Positions 1 to 8,966 of a DNA stretch of 64,000 nucleotides are shown piece by piece. Every line of letters starts with the position of its first letter. Within the stretch, counting starts at the first letter, position 1. The stretch lies in NCBI GenBank assembly GCA_913777325.1, contig CAJYSA010000021.1, forward strand, positions 1 to 64,000, written 5' to 3'. A program made the translations under genes and the position numbers. A model generated the notes under the pieces. That model saw only the letters and a list, made by a program, of their open reading frames with translations. It ran no database searches and had not been told where the DNA came from. Source of the stretch: an uncultured Sphingomonas sp. (GTDB lineage: Bacteria > Pseudomonadota > Alphaproteobacteria > Sphingomonadales > Sphingomonadaceae).

Positions 1-135
1 ATGTTTTTCGGTATCGTCGGCACGGTGCTGACGGTTGCGCTCGCGGCGATGTGGCTGCTGGTCGGTGCCAAGACGCTAGCCGGTGCATGGCGGGGCAACC
101 TGTTCGTCTCGCCCTGCATCGCCACCCCGAACTGA
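1..135 (+). CDS. C-terminal tail of an integral membrane protein (partial)
   Basis: The reading frame is open from the first base to a TGA at 133-135 and gives 44 residues. They contain one hydrophobic stretch (about residues 2-22) followed by a basic, Trp-containing tail. The first codon happens to be ATG, but the hydrophobic start and the window edge make it more likely that this is the end of a longer protein cut by the window. The tail pattern (aromatic/hydrophobic helix, then a short basic motif of the AWRG type) resembles the end of TDT/SLAC1-type anion channels. Such a sulfite or anion exporter would fit beside a sulfite dehydrogenase, but this is a guess. Confidence 0.4.
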   Translation: MFFGIVGTVLTVALAAMWLLVGAKTLAGAWRGNLFVSPCIATPN

Positions 136-224
136 TCCGCCGTGGTGATCGGATCAGTCGGTTCGATCACTTGCAGAACGTCCCTTCGATCCGCCAGCGT
201 GGCTGGCCACAGGAGAGCTTCGTC

Positions 225-1460
225 ATGGACAATTTCGACGCCCGGCTGGCGAGTGAGACCAGCCGTCGCCGCTTTCTCAGGCATGCCGCGCTCGGCAGCG
301 CCGGCCTTGCCGCCGCCCCGGCATTGGCGCAGCAGCTCGTCGACCTGAAGCTGCCCGGCGGCAATGCCGAACGGCCGATGACCAGCGCCTGTCCCGGCAA
401 GGGCAGTATGATCCTCCAGCGCGTCCATCCTCCGCTGTTGGAGACGCCGATGGACGTGTTCGACAAGTCGGTGTTCACGCCCAACGACCAGTTCTTCGTC
501 CGCTGGCACTGGGCCGACATTCCGACCTCGATCGACGTCGAGAGATTCCGCCTCAACGTCTTTGGCCATGTCAACCGACCGCTATCGATCAGCCTCGCCC
601 AGCTGCTCCGCCTGCCGCGGGTCGAAATGGCGGCGGTGAACCAGTGCTCGGGCAACAGTCGTGGGCTGTTCCAGCCGCGTGTCGCCGGTGCGCAATGGGG
701 CAACGGCGCGATGGGCAATGCCAAATGGCTCGGCGTGCGTCTGCGCGACGTACTCGACCTCGCCGGGGTCAAGACAGGCGCAGTACAGGTGCGCTTCGGC
801 GCGCTCGATCAGCCGGTCGTGGCGGGTGCCCCTGACTTCGAGAAGGCGCTCGACATCAACCATGCCCGCGACGGTGAGGTAATGATCGCCTTTGCTATGA
901 ACGGGGAACAGCTGCCGCTGCTGAACGGCTTTCCTTGCCGGCTGATCGTGCCGGGCTGGTACTCGACCTATTGGGTCAAGATGCTGAACGCGATCGAGGT
1001 GCTGCCCCGCCCCGACGACCAGTATTGGATGGCCAAGGCCTACAAGATCCCTGCGACACCCGGCGCGAATGTCGAGCCCGGTACCAAGGACTTCCCCACC
1101 GTCCCCATCAATAGGATGATCCCGCGCAGTTGGATGACCAGCCTGCCCGATGGCCAGGCGATCGCCTATGAGGCGTCGATCCCGGTCGGCGGTATCGCGA
1201 TGGGCGGCGACTGCGGCGTCGCCAAGGTCGATGTGTCGTCGGACGGTGGCCGCACCTGGTACAGGACGACGCTCGGCGCGGACGAGGGCAGGTACAGCTT
1301 TCGCCGCTGGGATGGTCGCGTGCCGCTCCGACGCGGCCCCAACCCGATCATGGTGCGCTGCTGGAACACCAACGGGGTCGCCCAGCCGATGAAGCCGATC
1401 TGGAATCCCGGCGGGTTCATGCGCGGCAATATCGAGACCACCACCATCATCGCCTCTTGA
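225..1460 (+). CDS. sorA: SorA-like sulfite dehydrogenase, molybdopterin subunit
   Basis: A 411-residue protein of the sulfite oxidase family, which oxidises sulfite to sulfate in the periplasm. The N-terminus has a Tat signal (Arg-Arg-Arg-Phe-Leu at 14-18, then a hydrophobic run ending in Ala-Leu-Ala), so the protein should be exported folded with its molybdenum cofactor. Cys141 in the motif Asn-Gln-Cys-Ser-Gly-Asn-Ser-Arg is at the position of the molybdenum-binding cysteine of the family. The C-terminal part looks like the Mo-oxidoreductase dimerisation domain. The start at 225 is chosen because an AGGAGAG ribosome site lies just upstream and the Tat motif follows; the frame stays open further upstream without signal-like sequence. 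The c-type cytochrome gene begins 12 bases after the stop, as in SorAB enzymes. Confidence 0.87.
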   Translation: MDNFDARLASETSRRRFLRHAALGSAGLAAAPALAQQLVDLKLPGGNAERPMTSACPGKGSMILQRVHPPLLETPMDVFDKSVFTPNDQFFVRWHWADIPTSIDVERFRLNVFGHVNRPLSISLAQLLRLPRVEMAAVNQCSGNSRGLFQPRVAGAQWGNGAMGNAKWLGVRLRDVLDLAGVKTGAVQVRFGALDQPVVAGAPDFEKALDINHARDGEVMIAFAMNGEQLPLLNGFPCRLIVPGWYSTYWVKMLNAIEVLPRPDDQYWMAKAYKIPATPGANVEPGTKDFPTVPINRMIPRSWMTSLPDGQAIAYEASIPVGGIAMGGDCGVAKVDVSSDGGRTWYRTTLGADEGRYSFRRWDGRVPLRRGPNPIMVRCWNTNGVAQPMKPIWNPGGFMRGNIETTTIIAS

Positions 1461-1472
1461 GGAGCGAGTAGC

Positions 1473-1955
1473 ATGAAGACCCCGTCTCCCGGCGTCATGG
1501 CCGCCGGCCTGATCGGCCTAACCGGTATCATCCTCGTCTCGATCGGCGCGCCGAGCAGCCGCAAGGCGCCCGTTCCGATCTCCGAGACTTCTGAGCCGGC
1601 ACCGGCCGCCAGCGTGTCGGCGCGCGGCCTCTCGCTTGCCTCGACCAGCGTCGACCTGCCGGTCGACGACGCGACCTATCCCGACGGGCCGCACGCCGAC
1701 GTCGTCAACGCCAACTGCACCTCGTGCCACTCGGCCAGCATGGCGCTGACCCAGCCATCGCTATCGGCGGATCAGTGGAAGGCGACCGTCGCCAAGATGC
1801 GCGAGGTGTACAAGGCGCCGGTGGCCGAGAAGGACGTCGACGCGATCGTCGCCTATCTCACCGCCATGCCGAGCCAGAAGGCCGCACCTGCGACCGGCAA
1901 GGCGCAGGATCCCGATCCCAAGGTGGCTCCCGACGTCTCAGGTGGAACAGGCTAG
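1473..1955 (+). CDS. sorB: SorB-like c-type cytochrome, electron acceptor of SorA
   Basis: A 160-residue mono-haem cytochrome c. An N-terminal hydrophobic segment (about residues 8-25) acts as a signal or anchor. A Pro/Ala-rich linker follows, and then the haem motif Cys-Thr-Ser-Cys-His at 82-86. A methionine further on (in Met-Pro-Ser near 130) could be the sixth haem ligand. Placed 12 bases after the molybdenum subunit with its own GGAG site, it very likely takes electrons from SorA and passes them to the respiratory chain. SorB identity rests on this pairing; as an isolated protein it would be called only a class I cytochrome c. Confidence 0.82.
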   Translation: MKTPSPGVMAAGLIGLTGIILVSIGAPSSRKAPVPISETSEPAPAASVSARGLSLASTSVDLPVDDATYPDGPHADVVNANCTSCHSASMALTQPSLSADQWKATVAKMREVYKAPVAEKDVDAIVAYLTAMPSQKAAPATGKAQDPDPKVAPDVSGGTG

Positions 1956-2061
1956 GTCAGCATCTTTCTAAAATCCCGAAATACCATCCCGGCAGGAACG
2001 CCTCAGCCGCTTACGTTGCTGACATCCCCGCCAAGCTGTCACCGGGTGAGGATAGTCTGGC

Positions 2062-2333
2062 CTATCGAGGCGCTTCGGTAGCCATTTTGACCGCCAAGCC
2101 GGCCAGGACGGTGCCCATAACCCAACACTGGACCAGCGCGCGAAGGTAGAACGTTGCGTGAGCAACACAGCGACCGTGGCCGCCGAGATTGCGATCATGG
2201 CGTTGACGAAAACGCTAATGACGATCTGCATTGTCCCGAAAACCAGAGCCTGCCTCAAGATGCTGCCGTTCGCCGGAATGATGAATTGCGGCGGCGGCGA
2301 CAGATACATGGCTGCGATCTTTGTGTTTAGCAG
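2062..2333 (-). pseudogene. Remnant of a LysE/RhtB-family amino-acid exporter
   Basis: Read on the minus strand, the frame starting Leu-Leu-Asn-Thr-Lys-Ile near 2333 matches the middle of LysE/RhtB exporters (the Asn-Pro-Lys ... Pro-Gln-Phe-Ile-x-Pro motif). It runs through a hydrophobic helix to about 2140. The family's characteristic ending (Trp-Val-Met-Gly-Thr-Val-Leu-Ala-Gly-Leu-Ala-Val-Lys) then continues in a different frame and stops at 2062-2064. A frameshift therefore lies near 2140. The N-terminal half of the protein is missing, because upstream sequence shows no similarity. The fragment cannot make a functional transporter. It sits in a patch of lower GC than its neighbours, which suggests decayed foreign DNA. 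Confidence 0.72.
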
Positions 2334-2373
2334 ATAATCAAGCTGATATCTTCTTGATGTATCACTCCAAATT

Positions 2374-2715
2374 CTAGCCGTTTGCCCACGTCTGTCCGCT
2401 TGATGTATTCACCGATTCGGGGTCCTGTAGCAAAGGACCATAGAATGAGTGAGTTTTCAATTCATCGGCTTCCGCCGGCTCCGTTTCAGCTTCAACGCTG
2501 TCTCGCATCAGCTCGTAGCGATGATCCTCAGCGGTAGCCTTACGGCTATCTTCTAGTTGATCTGACCACTCCAACTCCCGACGCTCAATAGCTTGCCAGC
2601 TTTCAGATAGAAGATGGCGTTCAATAGCGGCGCACGCCTTCTCTTTGTCGGTAGCGGCGACATACACCTCGCTCGTATGAAACTGATTTCCGATAAGAGC
2701 TTTGAAAACTTGCAT
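2374..2715 (-). CDS. Small acidic hypothetical protein, low GC
   Basis: A 113-residue protein with no family I recognise. It starts Met-Gln-Val-Phe-Lys-Ala-Leu-Ile-Gly. The central part is rich in Glu, Lys and Arg and is probably helical; the C-terminus is polar. The start at 2715 is preferred over the upstream in-frame ATG at 2781 because a strong GGAGG site lies five bases before it. A perfect TATAAT hexamer at 2755-2760 could be its promoter. Base composition is clearly lower in GC than the flanking genes, which suggests acquisition by transfer. It is a lone gene next to a decayed transporter, and nothing nearby indicates its job. Confidence 0.6.
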   Translation of the reverse strand: MQVFKALIGNQFHTSEVYVAATDKEKACAAIERHLLSESWQAIERRELEWSDQLEDSRKATAEDHRYELMRDSVEAETEPAEADELKTHSFYGPLLQDPESVNTSSGQTWANG

Positions 2716-2754
2716 TTTTACCTCCACGTTTAAAATAGCCTCCTCGATGTAAAT

Positions 2755-2760
2755 ATTATA
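2755..2760 (-). promoter_or_regulatory. Probable -10 box for the small gene at 2374-2715
   Basis: The minus strand reads TATAAT here, 39 bases before the chosen start codon. The -35 position 17 bases upstream (ATGTGA) matches the consensus poorly. A perfect housekeeping -10 is uncommon in GC-rich alphaproteobacterial DNA and fits the foreign composition of this patch. Confidence 0.4.
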
Positions 2761-3464
2761 TGATGATAAGGGCTGGCTCACATTTTAGTTGAGTTCGGCT
2801 TGGTTTAGCGGCGATGCATCAGAGCAGGGCGCAAAGGCGCCGCCAAACCTGGCATGCTGGGGTCCGCTGACAAGAGCGCATCGCGAGTAGCGTATCAATA
2901 TGAACGCTCGGGAAAACGGTGCGGTGGTTCAAAGCCGCATGATGCCCTTTAATTCCTCGATCAACTCAGAAGAGACGCATCATTTCAGATCAGCCCCTTG
3001 GCACCGAAATTTCCCAGCAATCTGAGTGCCCAGTTTCGTCCGATTGGGTGCACCACCCCTTCCACAAGCTAGACGGCGGCGGCCAAGGCGAGCGCGCTTT
3101 GGCGTGGGATCCTTCTGGGAGCGTTTTCGGCCATTGGTGCGGTGGGTAGGTCGTTCACCTCGTGCGGTCACGGACCTGAAGTGCCGCGCTGACGGCCTGC
3201 CGGTGGGGCGCCGTGCCGTATCTGCTGGCCACCTCAAACCAACCGGCAGCCTGCCGTGGCCGGGGTGGCAGGTGTCATCGATCGCCCGCGCAGCCGCAAG
3301 CAGCAGGAGGTCGTGCTCCATGGCGAGGCCGCTCGGCGCCGGTGCGCCGCCAACGGGCGGTGGCGGTCAAGCTACGCCGGTGTCGGGGGGGACATGTCCG
3401 TGCCGCAGCCAAGGCCAATGCAGCGTAAACCTAATCTTCATCAATCTGTGGCACCGGTCGACGT
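2761..3464. other. About 700 bp without a supported gene
   Basis: All six frames were read. The first part (to about 2980) is AT-richer and has stops in every frame. The second part (2980-3464) is GC-rich and open in several frames on both strands, but the translations are Arg/Pro/Gly-rich with no motif, no consistent codon bias and no good ribosome site. The segment may hold decayed coding sequence and the promoter of the chemoreceptor gene starting at 3465. I see no repeat, tRNA or clear terminator in it. Confidence 0.5.
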
Positions 3465-4811
3465 ATGATGTTTCGTCGCAAAACCGTGGATCTGGAGACG
3501 CGCGTCGCGCTGGCGACGTTCCGTTCCTCCCCTGACGCCGTGCTGCTGCTGAAAGGCGGGGCCTTCGTGGAGTGCAACGCAGCCGCCGAGGCCGTCTACG
3601 GCCAACCGCGCGCCGCGATCCTTGGCAAGAATCCCGTCATCTTCTCGGCGCCTACGCAGATCGATGGGCGGCCGACGATCGAACATGTCGGCGAGCGTGT
3701 CCAGCAAGCCATCCGGGAGCGGTTCGCGCGCTTCGAGTGGCTCAACATGCGGCATGGCGAAATTGTCCGGATGCTGGTGACGTTGGTCCCGCTGCCGGAC
3801 GAAGGCGATGATGCCGTGCTGGTCCTCACACAGGATCTGACCGCGACCGGGCAGGTCGTCGATGCGCTGACGTCGGCACTGGCCAAGCTGGCCGAGGGCG
3901 ATCTGGGCGTGCAATTGGACACGGCGTTCAGTATCGAGTTCGAACCGCTGCGGACCAGTTTCAATGCCGCGGTGGCGCGGATGAGCACCTCGATCGGCTC
4001 GGTCGTCGAGGTAGGGGGGGCGCTGCATTCCGGGTGCCGCGACATCCGGCAGGCGTCCGACGATCTGTCGAGCCGCACCGAGCGTCAGGCGGCCAGCCTG
4101 GAGGAAACCGCGGCGGCGATGCAGGAGGTGACGCACACCGTGCGCGAGAGCGCCGACATGGCGAGCCGGACCGAGCGCATCGTCGCGGAGGCGCATCGCG
4201 ATGCGCAAGGATCCACCACGATCGTCGCCGATGCCACACAGGCCATGGCCGGCATCGAGCGCGCCTCGCACGAGATCGGCGAGATCATCAGCGTCATCGA
4301 CGGGATCGCGTTCCAGACCAACCTGCTCGCGCTCAATGCCGGGGTCGAGGCGGCGCGTGCGGGCGAGGCGGGCAAGGGCTTCGCCGTCGTGGCCAGCGAG
4401 GTGCGGGCGCTGGCGCAACGCTCCGCCGATGCCGCCAAGGACGTCAAGAGCCGCATCACCGCGTCGACGCAGCAGGTGGATCGCGGCGTGGCGCTGGTGT
4501 CGAACACCGGAGACGCGCTCGGCCGGATCGTCAGGCAGATGGATCAGATCAGCGCGTTGATCGGAGAGATCACCACCGCGGCGCGTCATCAGGCCGAAAC
4601 GCTCGGCCAGATCAACATCGCGGTCGGCGAGATGGACGGGATGACCCAGCAGAACGCCGCCATGGTGGAGCAGACCACCGCGGCGGTGCGAAGCCTGTCC
4701 GATCAGGCGGAGCGGTTGAGCACCGCTGTGCAGGCGTTCCGCACCGACCCGCATGTCGGCGGATCGGTCGTCCGCTTCCGCGCCGCCCGCGCCAGTGCGG
4801 CGGGACGCTGA
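3465..4811 (+). CDS. Soluble PAS-containing methyl-accepting chemotaxis protein
   Basis: A 448-residue chemoreceptor. Residues about 12-125 look like a PAS sensor domain, 131-185 like a HAMP-type linker, and the rest is the helical signalling domain. The hairpin tip that binds CheA and CheW is clear at about 273-325 (Glu-Ile-Ile-Ser-Val-Ile-Asp-Gly-Ile-Ala-Phe-Gln-Thr-Asn, then Glu-Ala-Ala-Arg-Ala-Gly-Glu). One usual Ala of the tip (Asn-Ala-Ala-Val) is Gly here. No transmembrane segment is present, so it should act in the cytoplasm, sensing an internal cue such as redox state or a cofactor-bound ligand. No chemotaxis kinase or flagellar genes lie nearby, so it is an orphan receptor. Confidence 0.9.
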   Translation: MMFRRKTVDLETRVALATFRSSPDAVLLLKGGAFVECNAAAEAVYGQPRAAILGKNPVIFSAPTQIDGRPTIEHVGERVQQAIRERFARFEWLNMRHGEIVRMLVTLVPLPDEGDDAVLVLTQDLTATGQVVDALTSALAKLAEGDLGVQLDTAFSIEFEPLRTSFNAAVARMSTSIGSVVEVGGALHSGCRDIRQASDDLSSRTERQAASLEETAAAMQEVTHTVRESADMASRTERIVAEAHRDAQGSTTIVADATQAMAGIERASHEIGEIISVIDGIAFQTNLLALNAGVEAARAGEAGKGFAVVASEVRALAQRSADAAKDVKSRITASTQQVDRGVALVSNTGDALGRIVRQMDQISALIGEITTAARHQAETLGQINIAVGEMDGMTQQNAAMVEQTTAAVRSLSDQAERLSTAVQAFRTDPHVGGSVVRFRAARASAAGR

Positions 4812-5073
4812 GGCGGATCGAACCCTGCCGGGGAAGGGCTCCGAGCCGGACTGGCGGTGCCGCCTGCGCGACGTCGATCCTGCACCGGGCCACGCGCCGC
4901 CGCCCGAACGGCCGCAGGTGCAGGAAGGTCGTTGGCCTCGCCTGCGATCGCCGCGACACCGATGCCCACCGTTCCAGCCGTCGCGTCAGGAGACGATCTG
5001 TTCCGTCAGACGTTAGCGCGTGCGATGGTCGGCCCTCCGCCTGGCCGCGATCATTGGCATGGCAGGATCCGCA

Positions 5074-5784
5074 ATGACGACCGACATGATGCACCATTCC
5101 GGCGGCGAGCATCACCTGATGCATCGCACGGGCTGGCTTCGCGCGGCGGTGCTCGGCGCGAACGACGGGATCATCTCCGTCTCCAGCCTGATCGTCGGCG
5201 TGGCCGCCGCGCCCGGCGCGACCGCGAGCGCCATCCTGCTGGCCGGCATCGCGGCGCTGGTCGGCGGGGCATTGTCGATGGCGGCGGGGGAATATGTCTC
5301 GGTCAGTTCGCAGGCGGACACCGAAACCGCCGACCTGGCGCGCGAGGCCGCGGAGATCGCGCGTTCGCCGCTGGCGGAAACGCGCGAGCTGGCCGCGATC
5401 TATGAGGCACGCGGGGTGGCCCCGGCGCTCGCGCATCAGGTGGCGGAGCAGATGATGGCGCACGATGCGCTCGGCGCGCACCGCCGCGACGAGCTGGGCC
5501 TGGCCGACGACGGCGGATCGCGACCGGTGCAGGCCGCGCTGTTTTCGGCGGTCGCCTTCGCCGCAGGCGCCATCCTGCCGGTGATCGCCGCGCTCTCGCC
5601 GCGCGCGGCGGTCCTCTATGCCGTGCCCGCGACGGCGTTGGTGTTGCTGGCCCTGCTCGGCGCGCTGGGGGCCAGGGCGGGCGGGGCACCGACCGGGCGC
5701 GGCATCCTGCGGGTCGTTCTGCTGGGCGCGATGGCGATGGGCGTCACCGCCCTGATCGGGACGCTGACCGGCACGGTGATCTGA
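5074..5784 (+). CDS. VIT1/CCC1-family Fe2+/Mn2+ transporter-like protein
   Basis: A 236-residue membrane protein of the VIT1/CCC1 family, which moves ferrous iron or manganese across a membrane. The first helix contains the family motif Gly-Ala-Asn-Asp-Gly-Ile-Ile-Ser. The second ends in Met-Ala-Ala-Gly-Glu-Tyr-Val-Ser-Val, which carries metal-coordinating Met and Glu residues in known members. A cytoplasmic helical segment rich in Glu and His follows, and then three hydrophobic helices to the C-terminus. The start at 5074 is chosen because an AGGATCC ribosome-like site precedes it and the histidine-rich N-terminus follows. An upstream in-frame ATG at 5020 would add 18 residues. It appears monocistronic and ends just before a strong hairpin. 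Confidence 0.85.
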   Translation: MTTDMMHHSGGEHHLMHRTGWLRAAVLGANDGIISVSSLIVGVAAAPGATASAILLAGIAALVGGALSMAAGEYVSVSSQADTETADLAREAAEIARSPLAETRELAAIYEARGVAPALAHQVAEQMMAHDALGAHRRDELGLADDGGSRPVQAALFSAVAFAAGAILPVIAALSPRAAVLYAVPATALVLLALLGALGARAGGAPTGRGILRVVLLGAMAMGVTALIGTLTGTVI

Positions 5785-5832
5785 GCGAGGGCCGGGGAGC
5801 CGCGCCCGCGTGCACTGGAGAAGCGCGGAGAG

Positions 5833-5866
5833 CGAAAAGAAACGCCCCCCGGGTACGCCGGGGGGC
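5833..5866 (-). terminator. Rho-independent terminator of the TonB receptor gene
   Basis: Perfect 9-bp stem GCCCCCCGG (5844-5852) with CCGGGGGGC (5858-5866) and a 5-base loop. On the minus strand it is followed by GTTTCTTTTCGC, a T-rich tail, so it fits termination of the gene ending at 5887. The convergent metal transporter may use the same stem. Confidence 0.8.
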
Positions 5867-5886
5867 AGGTGGGGAATGGGTGATCG

Positions 5887-8739
5887 TCAGAAGCGGGCGC
5901 GGACGCCGAACAGATAGCGGGCGCCAGTGTTCTGGAGCAGCAGGAAGCGTTCCTCGAGCACCGAATAATCGTGCACATAGGCGCTGGTGAGGTTCACGCC
6001 CTGCGCATAGACCTGAAATTCCGGCGTAATGTCATAGGCGAGGCTGGCGTCGAGCTGGCCATAGGCCGCGCGGTTTTCGGGCCGTGACGCCGCGCCGAAG
6101 CATTGTCGCAGGAACGACGAGCGCCAGTTGTACGAGACGCGCGCCTGCACGCCGAACTTTTCGTAGAAGACGCTGCCGTTCGCGGAATGCGGCGACAGGC
6201 CGTTATAGCCGCATTGCGTATCGCTGGTGTTCGTACCGCGATCCACGCTGCTGGTGACATAGGTGTAATTGCCCGCGACGCCCAGGCCGGAGAGCGCGCC
6301 CGGCAGCTTGTCGAACGCATATTGCCCGCCGATCTCGACCCCCGCGATCGAGCCCGACTGACCGTTGCGGGTGCGCGTGTCCTGGAAGGTGTAGCCCGCG
6401 AACGCCACCGGCAGCGTCTGGCTTTCCAGGAAGTCGGTGAACTGTTTGTAGAAGCCCGACACGCTGACGTAGCTGATATCGTTGAGGTAATATTCGTAGG
6501 ACAGGTCGTAATTGGTCGAACGGAACGGCTTGAGCAGCGGGTTGCCGCCACCCGACGTCGCCGAGGTGATTCGGCCCGAATAGCTGTTGTCGACGCCCAG
6601 TGAGGTCAGCGTCGGGCGCGTGACCGTCTTCGACACCGCCGCGCGCAGGAACATGCGCGAGGTCAGCTCATATTTCAGGTTCGCCGACGGCAAGAGATCG
6701 GAATAATGATTGTCGACCTTGATCGCCTGCGGCGCGCCGAAGGTGAAGTTGAGATTGTCGTCGCCGGGATTGACGAAGATGCTGACCACCTGCTGGCCGA
6801 AACCACGCGAGGTGACGCGCGTGTCGATGAAGCGTGCGCCGATGTTGCCGGACCAATTGTCCCCGCCGAAATTGGCGTTGATATAGCCGGCGACGACCTT
6901 TTCCTGCACGTCGAGCGTCTGCGCCGGGCGCGCGCGCAGGCCATAGGGTCCACCGGCCAGCGCCTGCACACGCGCCGCTTCGGCGGCCTGCTGCGCGGCG
7001 GTTCGGCCCTGCCGCGGAATGGCGAGGATCGAGGGCTGGGAAATATAGGCGAACACCGCCGCCGGATCGAAGGTGAAGAACGATTGCGGCACGTTGCCGC
7101 TGCCGGAAGCCTTCGACAGGAAATTGTTGAGCGAATAGGGCGTGACCAGATTGGCGGGGATCGGCACCTCGTAACCGCAATAGGTGCACACCGAATCCGA
7201 ATTGTCGGCCAGCGTGCGTGTCTTGCGGCGCTGGTTGTACGCGGCGCCGAACATCAGCGACTTCACGATGCCGCTGTCGATCCTGTACGTGCCGTCGGCG
7301 TGGAATTCGATGCCGCGATCCTTGACGCGGACGAATTCGTTGAGGCCGTAGTGCGCGCGCATCAGGTTGGGATCGGTGATCGGGCCGAGGTTCGACGCGG
7401 TCGGCAGGTCGTTCTCCGGCGTCAGGTCGAAGCGCGGCGAGGTCTGCGCCAGCGAGCCGACGACCAGGAAGTACCGCGGCTGGTTGCGCGTCGCCTGCGT
7501 CGCCGAGGCATCGAACTTCAGTTGCACCCGGTCGCTGACGTCCCACGCCAGGTTGGTGCCGATCTGGAAGCTCTCGGTCTTGCGCTGCAGCCCGGTGACG
7601 ATGTTGTCGTTCTGCGACAGCGTAACGCGATCGTCCTTCAGCGACGGATCGGTCAGCGCCGGGTTGGCGGCCAGGAACTGCGAACCGGGGCGGTTGAAGC
7701 CGGTGACGGTGCCGTTGGCATCGGTGGAAACCCCGATGAAGCGCGGCGTGTAGAAGATGCCGAAGAAACGGTTGGTGGTGGTGACGTTGAACCGCGAATA
7801 GAGCGCGTCGACCGTCAGGAGCAGATGGTCGTTGATCTGCGACTGGATCGAGCCGGAGAGGTTGATCCGCTCGCGATCGTTCGCCTCGCGGTTGAAGTTC
7901 AGGTTACGCGGCGTGTGGATGCTGCCGCTGGTGACGAGCGACGATGCGCCGAGCCCGGTCGATGTCGCGGTGCCGTTGATCAGCCCCTCTGGACCGAAGA
8001 TCCAGCCGTTCAGGTCGACGAAGTCGCGCTGGCTACGGCGATCGGTGTAGGATGCGGAGAGCAGCGCGCCGAACGTCTTGTCCTCGTTCGTCCAACTGAT
8101 CACCCCGGACAGATCGGGGCTCAGCTTCTTGGCGAGCCCGTCGTAGATGCCGCCGGCCGCGGCGGCGACGTGCAGCCCGGTCTTGCCGTCGAGCGGACGC
8201 GCGGTCACGACGTTGACGGTCGCGCCGATGCCGCCTTCCTGCAATTGCGGCAGCGAGGATTTGTAGACGTCGGTGCGCTGGATCATGTTCGACGACAGGA
8301 CGTCGAACGAGAATTCGCGGCCGTCATTGTCGGTGGCCATGATGCGGCCGTTGACGAGCACGGTGTTGAACTCCGGCCCAAGGCCGCGCACCGTGATGAA
8401 CTGGCCTTCGCCGCCCGAGCGGTCGATCGCGACGCCGGTGATGCGCTGCAACGATTCCGCGACATTGTTATCGGGAAACTTGCCGGTGTCCTCGGCGGAG
8501 ATGGAGTCGACGATATTCTCGGCATTGCGCTTGGTCGCGACGGACGAGCGAAGGCTGCTGCGAATGCCGGTGACGACGATATCGTCGGCGTTGCTGGTTT
8601 CGGACGGCGGCTGCGGCTGTTGCGGCGTATCCGCCGTCGGCGTTCCGGTGTCCGCCACCGAATTCGCGTTGGATTGAGCATGGGCAGGCGCCCCGGCGCA
8701 GGCAAGCAGTGCCGCGCCGCACAGCAATGCAGCTTTCAT
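5887..8739 (-). CDS. TonB-dependent outer-membrane receptor (TIGR01782 type)
   Basis: A 950-residue outer-membrane receptor. It has a signal peptide (about 1-21, ending Ala-His-Ala), a TonB-box-like segment Asp-Asp-Ile-Val-Val-Thr-Gly near 52, a plug domain with the motif Asn-Val-Ala-Glu-Ser-Leu-Gln-Arg-Ile-Thr-Gly-Val, and a long beta-barrel ending in a terminal Phe, as outer-membrane proteins do. The plug resembles the Xanthomonas/Caulobacter-type receptors that import sugars and other large nutrients. The gene is divergent from an exported alpha-galactosidase (start 8967), so galactose-containing oligosaccharides are a reasonable guess for the substrate. The 227-bp gap between them should hold both promoters. 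Confidence 0.9.
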   Translation of the reverse strand: MKAALLCGAALLACAGAPAHAQSNANSVADTGTPTADTPQQPQPPSETSNADDIVVTGIRSSLRSSVATKRNAENIVDSISAEDTGKFPDNNVAESLQRITGVAIDRSGGEGQFITVRGLGPEFNTVLVNGRIMATDNDGREFSFDVLSSNMIQRTDVYKSSLPQLQEGGIGATVNVVTARPLDGKTGLHVAAAAGGIYDGLAKKLSPDLSGVISWTNEDKTFGALLSASYTDRRSQRDFVDLNGWIFGPEGLINGTATSTGLGASSLVTSGSIHTPRNLNFNREANDRERINLSGSIQSQINDHLLLTVDALYSRFNVTTTNRFFGIFYTPRFIGVSTDANGTVTGFNRPGSQFLAANPALTDPSLKDDRVTLSQNDNIVTGLQRKTESFQIGTNLAWDVSDRVQLKFDASATQATRNQPRYFLVVGSLAQTSPRFDLTPENDLPTASNLGPITDPNLMRAHYGLNEFVRVKDRGIEFHADGTYRIDSGIVKSLMFGAAYNQRRKTRTLADNSDSVCTYCGYEVPIPANLVTPYSLNNFLSKASGSGNVPQSFFTFDPAAVFAYISQPSILAIPRQGRTAAQQAAEAARVQALAGGPYGLRARPAQTLDVQEKVVAGYINANFGGDNWSGNIGARFIDTRVTSRGFGQQVVSIFVNPGDDNLNFTFGAPQAIKVDNHYSDLLPSANLKYELTSRMFLRAAVSKTVTRPTLTSLGVDNSYSGRITSATSGGGNPLLKPFRSTNYDLSYEYYLNDISYVSVSGFYKQFTDFLESQTLPVAFAGYTFQDTRTRNGQSGSIAGVEIGGQYAFDKLPGALSGLGVAGNYTYVTSSVDRGTNTSDTQCGYNGLSPHSANGSVFYEKFGVQARVSYNWRSSFLRQCFGAASRPENRAAYGQLDASLAYDITPEFQVYAQGVNLTSAYVHDYSVLEERFLLLQNTGARYLFGVRARF

Positions 8740-8966
8740 CGATCCCCTCCTGTGTCGCCCTGTGTTTCTGTTGCGACGTCACCAAACGTATATGTCAGAG
8801 TTTTAAAAATCAACAGGTCTTCGCGTCACTGCCAAAGATCGTTAAATGGCTGATCCAACGGCCGTAATTGCTGTTGTGGCGCCTTCGTGTGCTGTCTACC
8901 TTGTCGGAGCAAAGCAACGATATCACCCCGCGCGTCCGCGTCGGTGGCCACCAGGAGAGGGATGGA

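Noticed and set aside
2980..3535. Two opposed open frames before the chemoreceptor gene
   Set aside because: No motif, no ribosome site, biased composition, and the plus frame overlaps the start of the chemoreceptor gene.
6706..8853. A 715-codon open frame on the plus strand
   Set aside because: It lies opposite the TonB receptor and is a shadow of GC-rich codon bias; the translation is Arg/Gly/Asp-rich with no motif.
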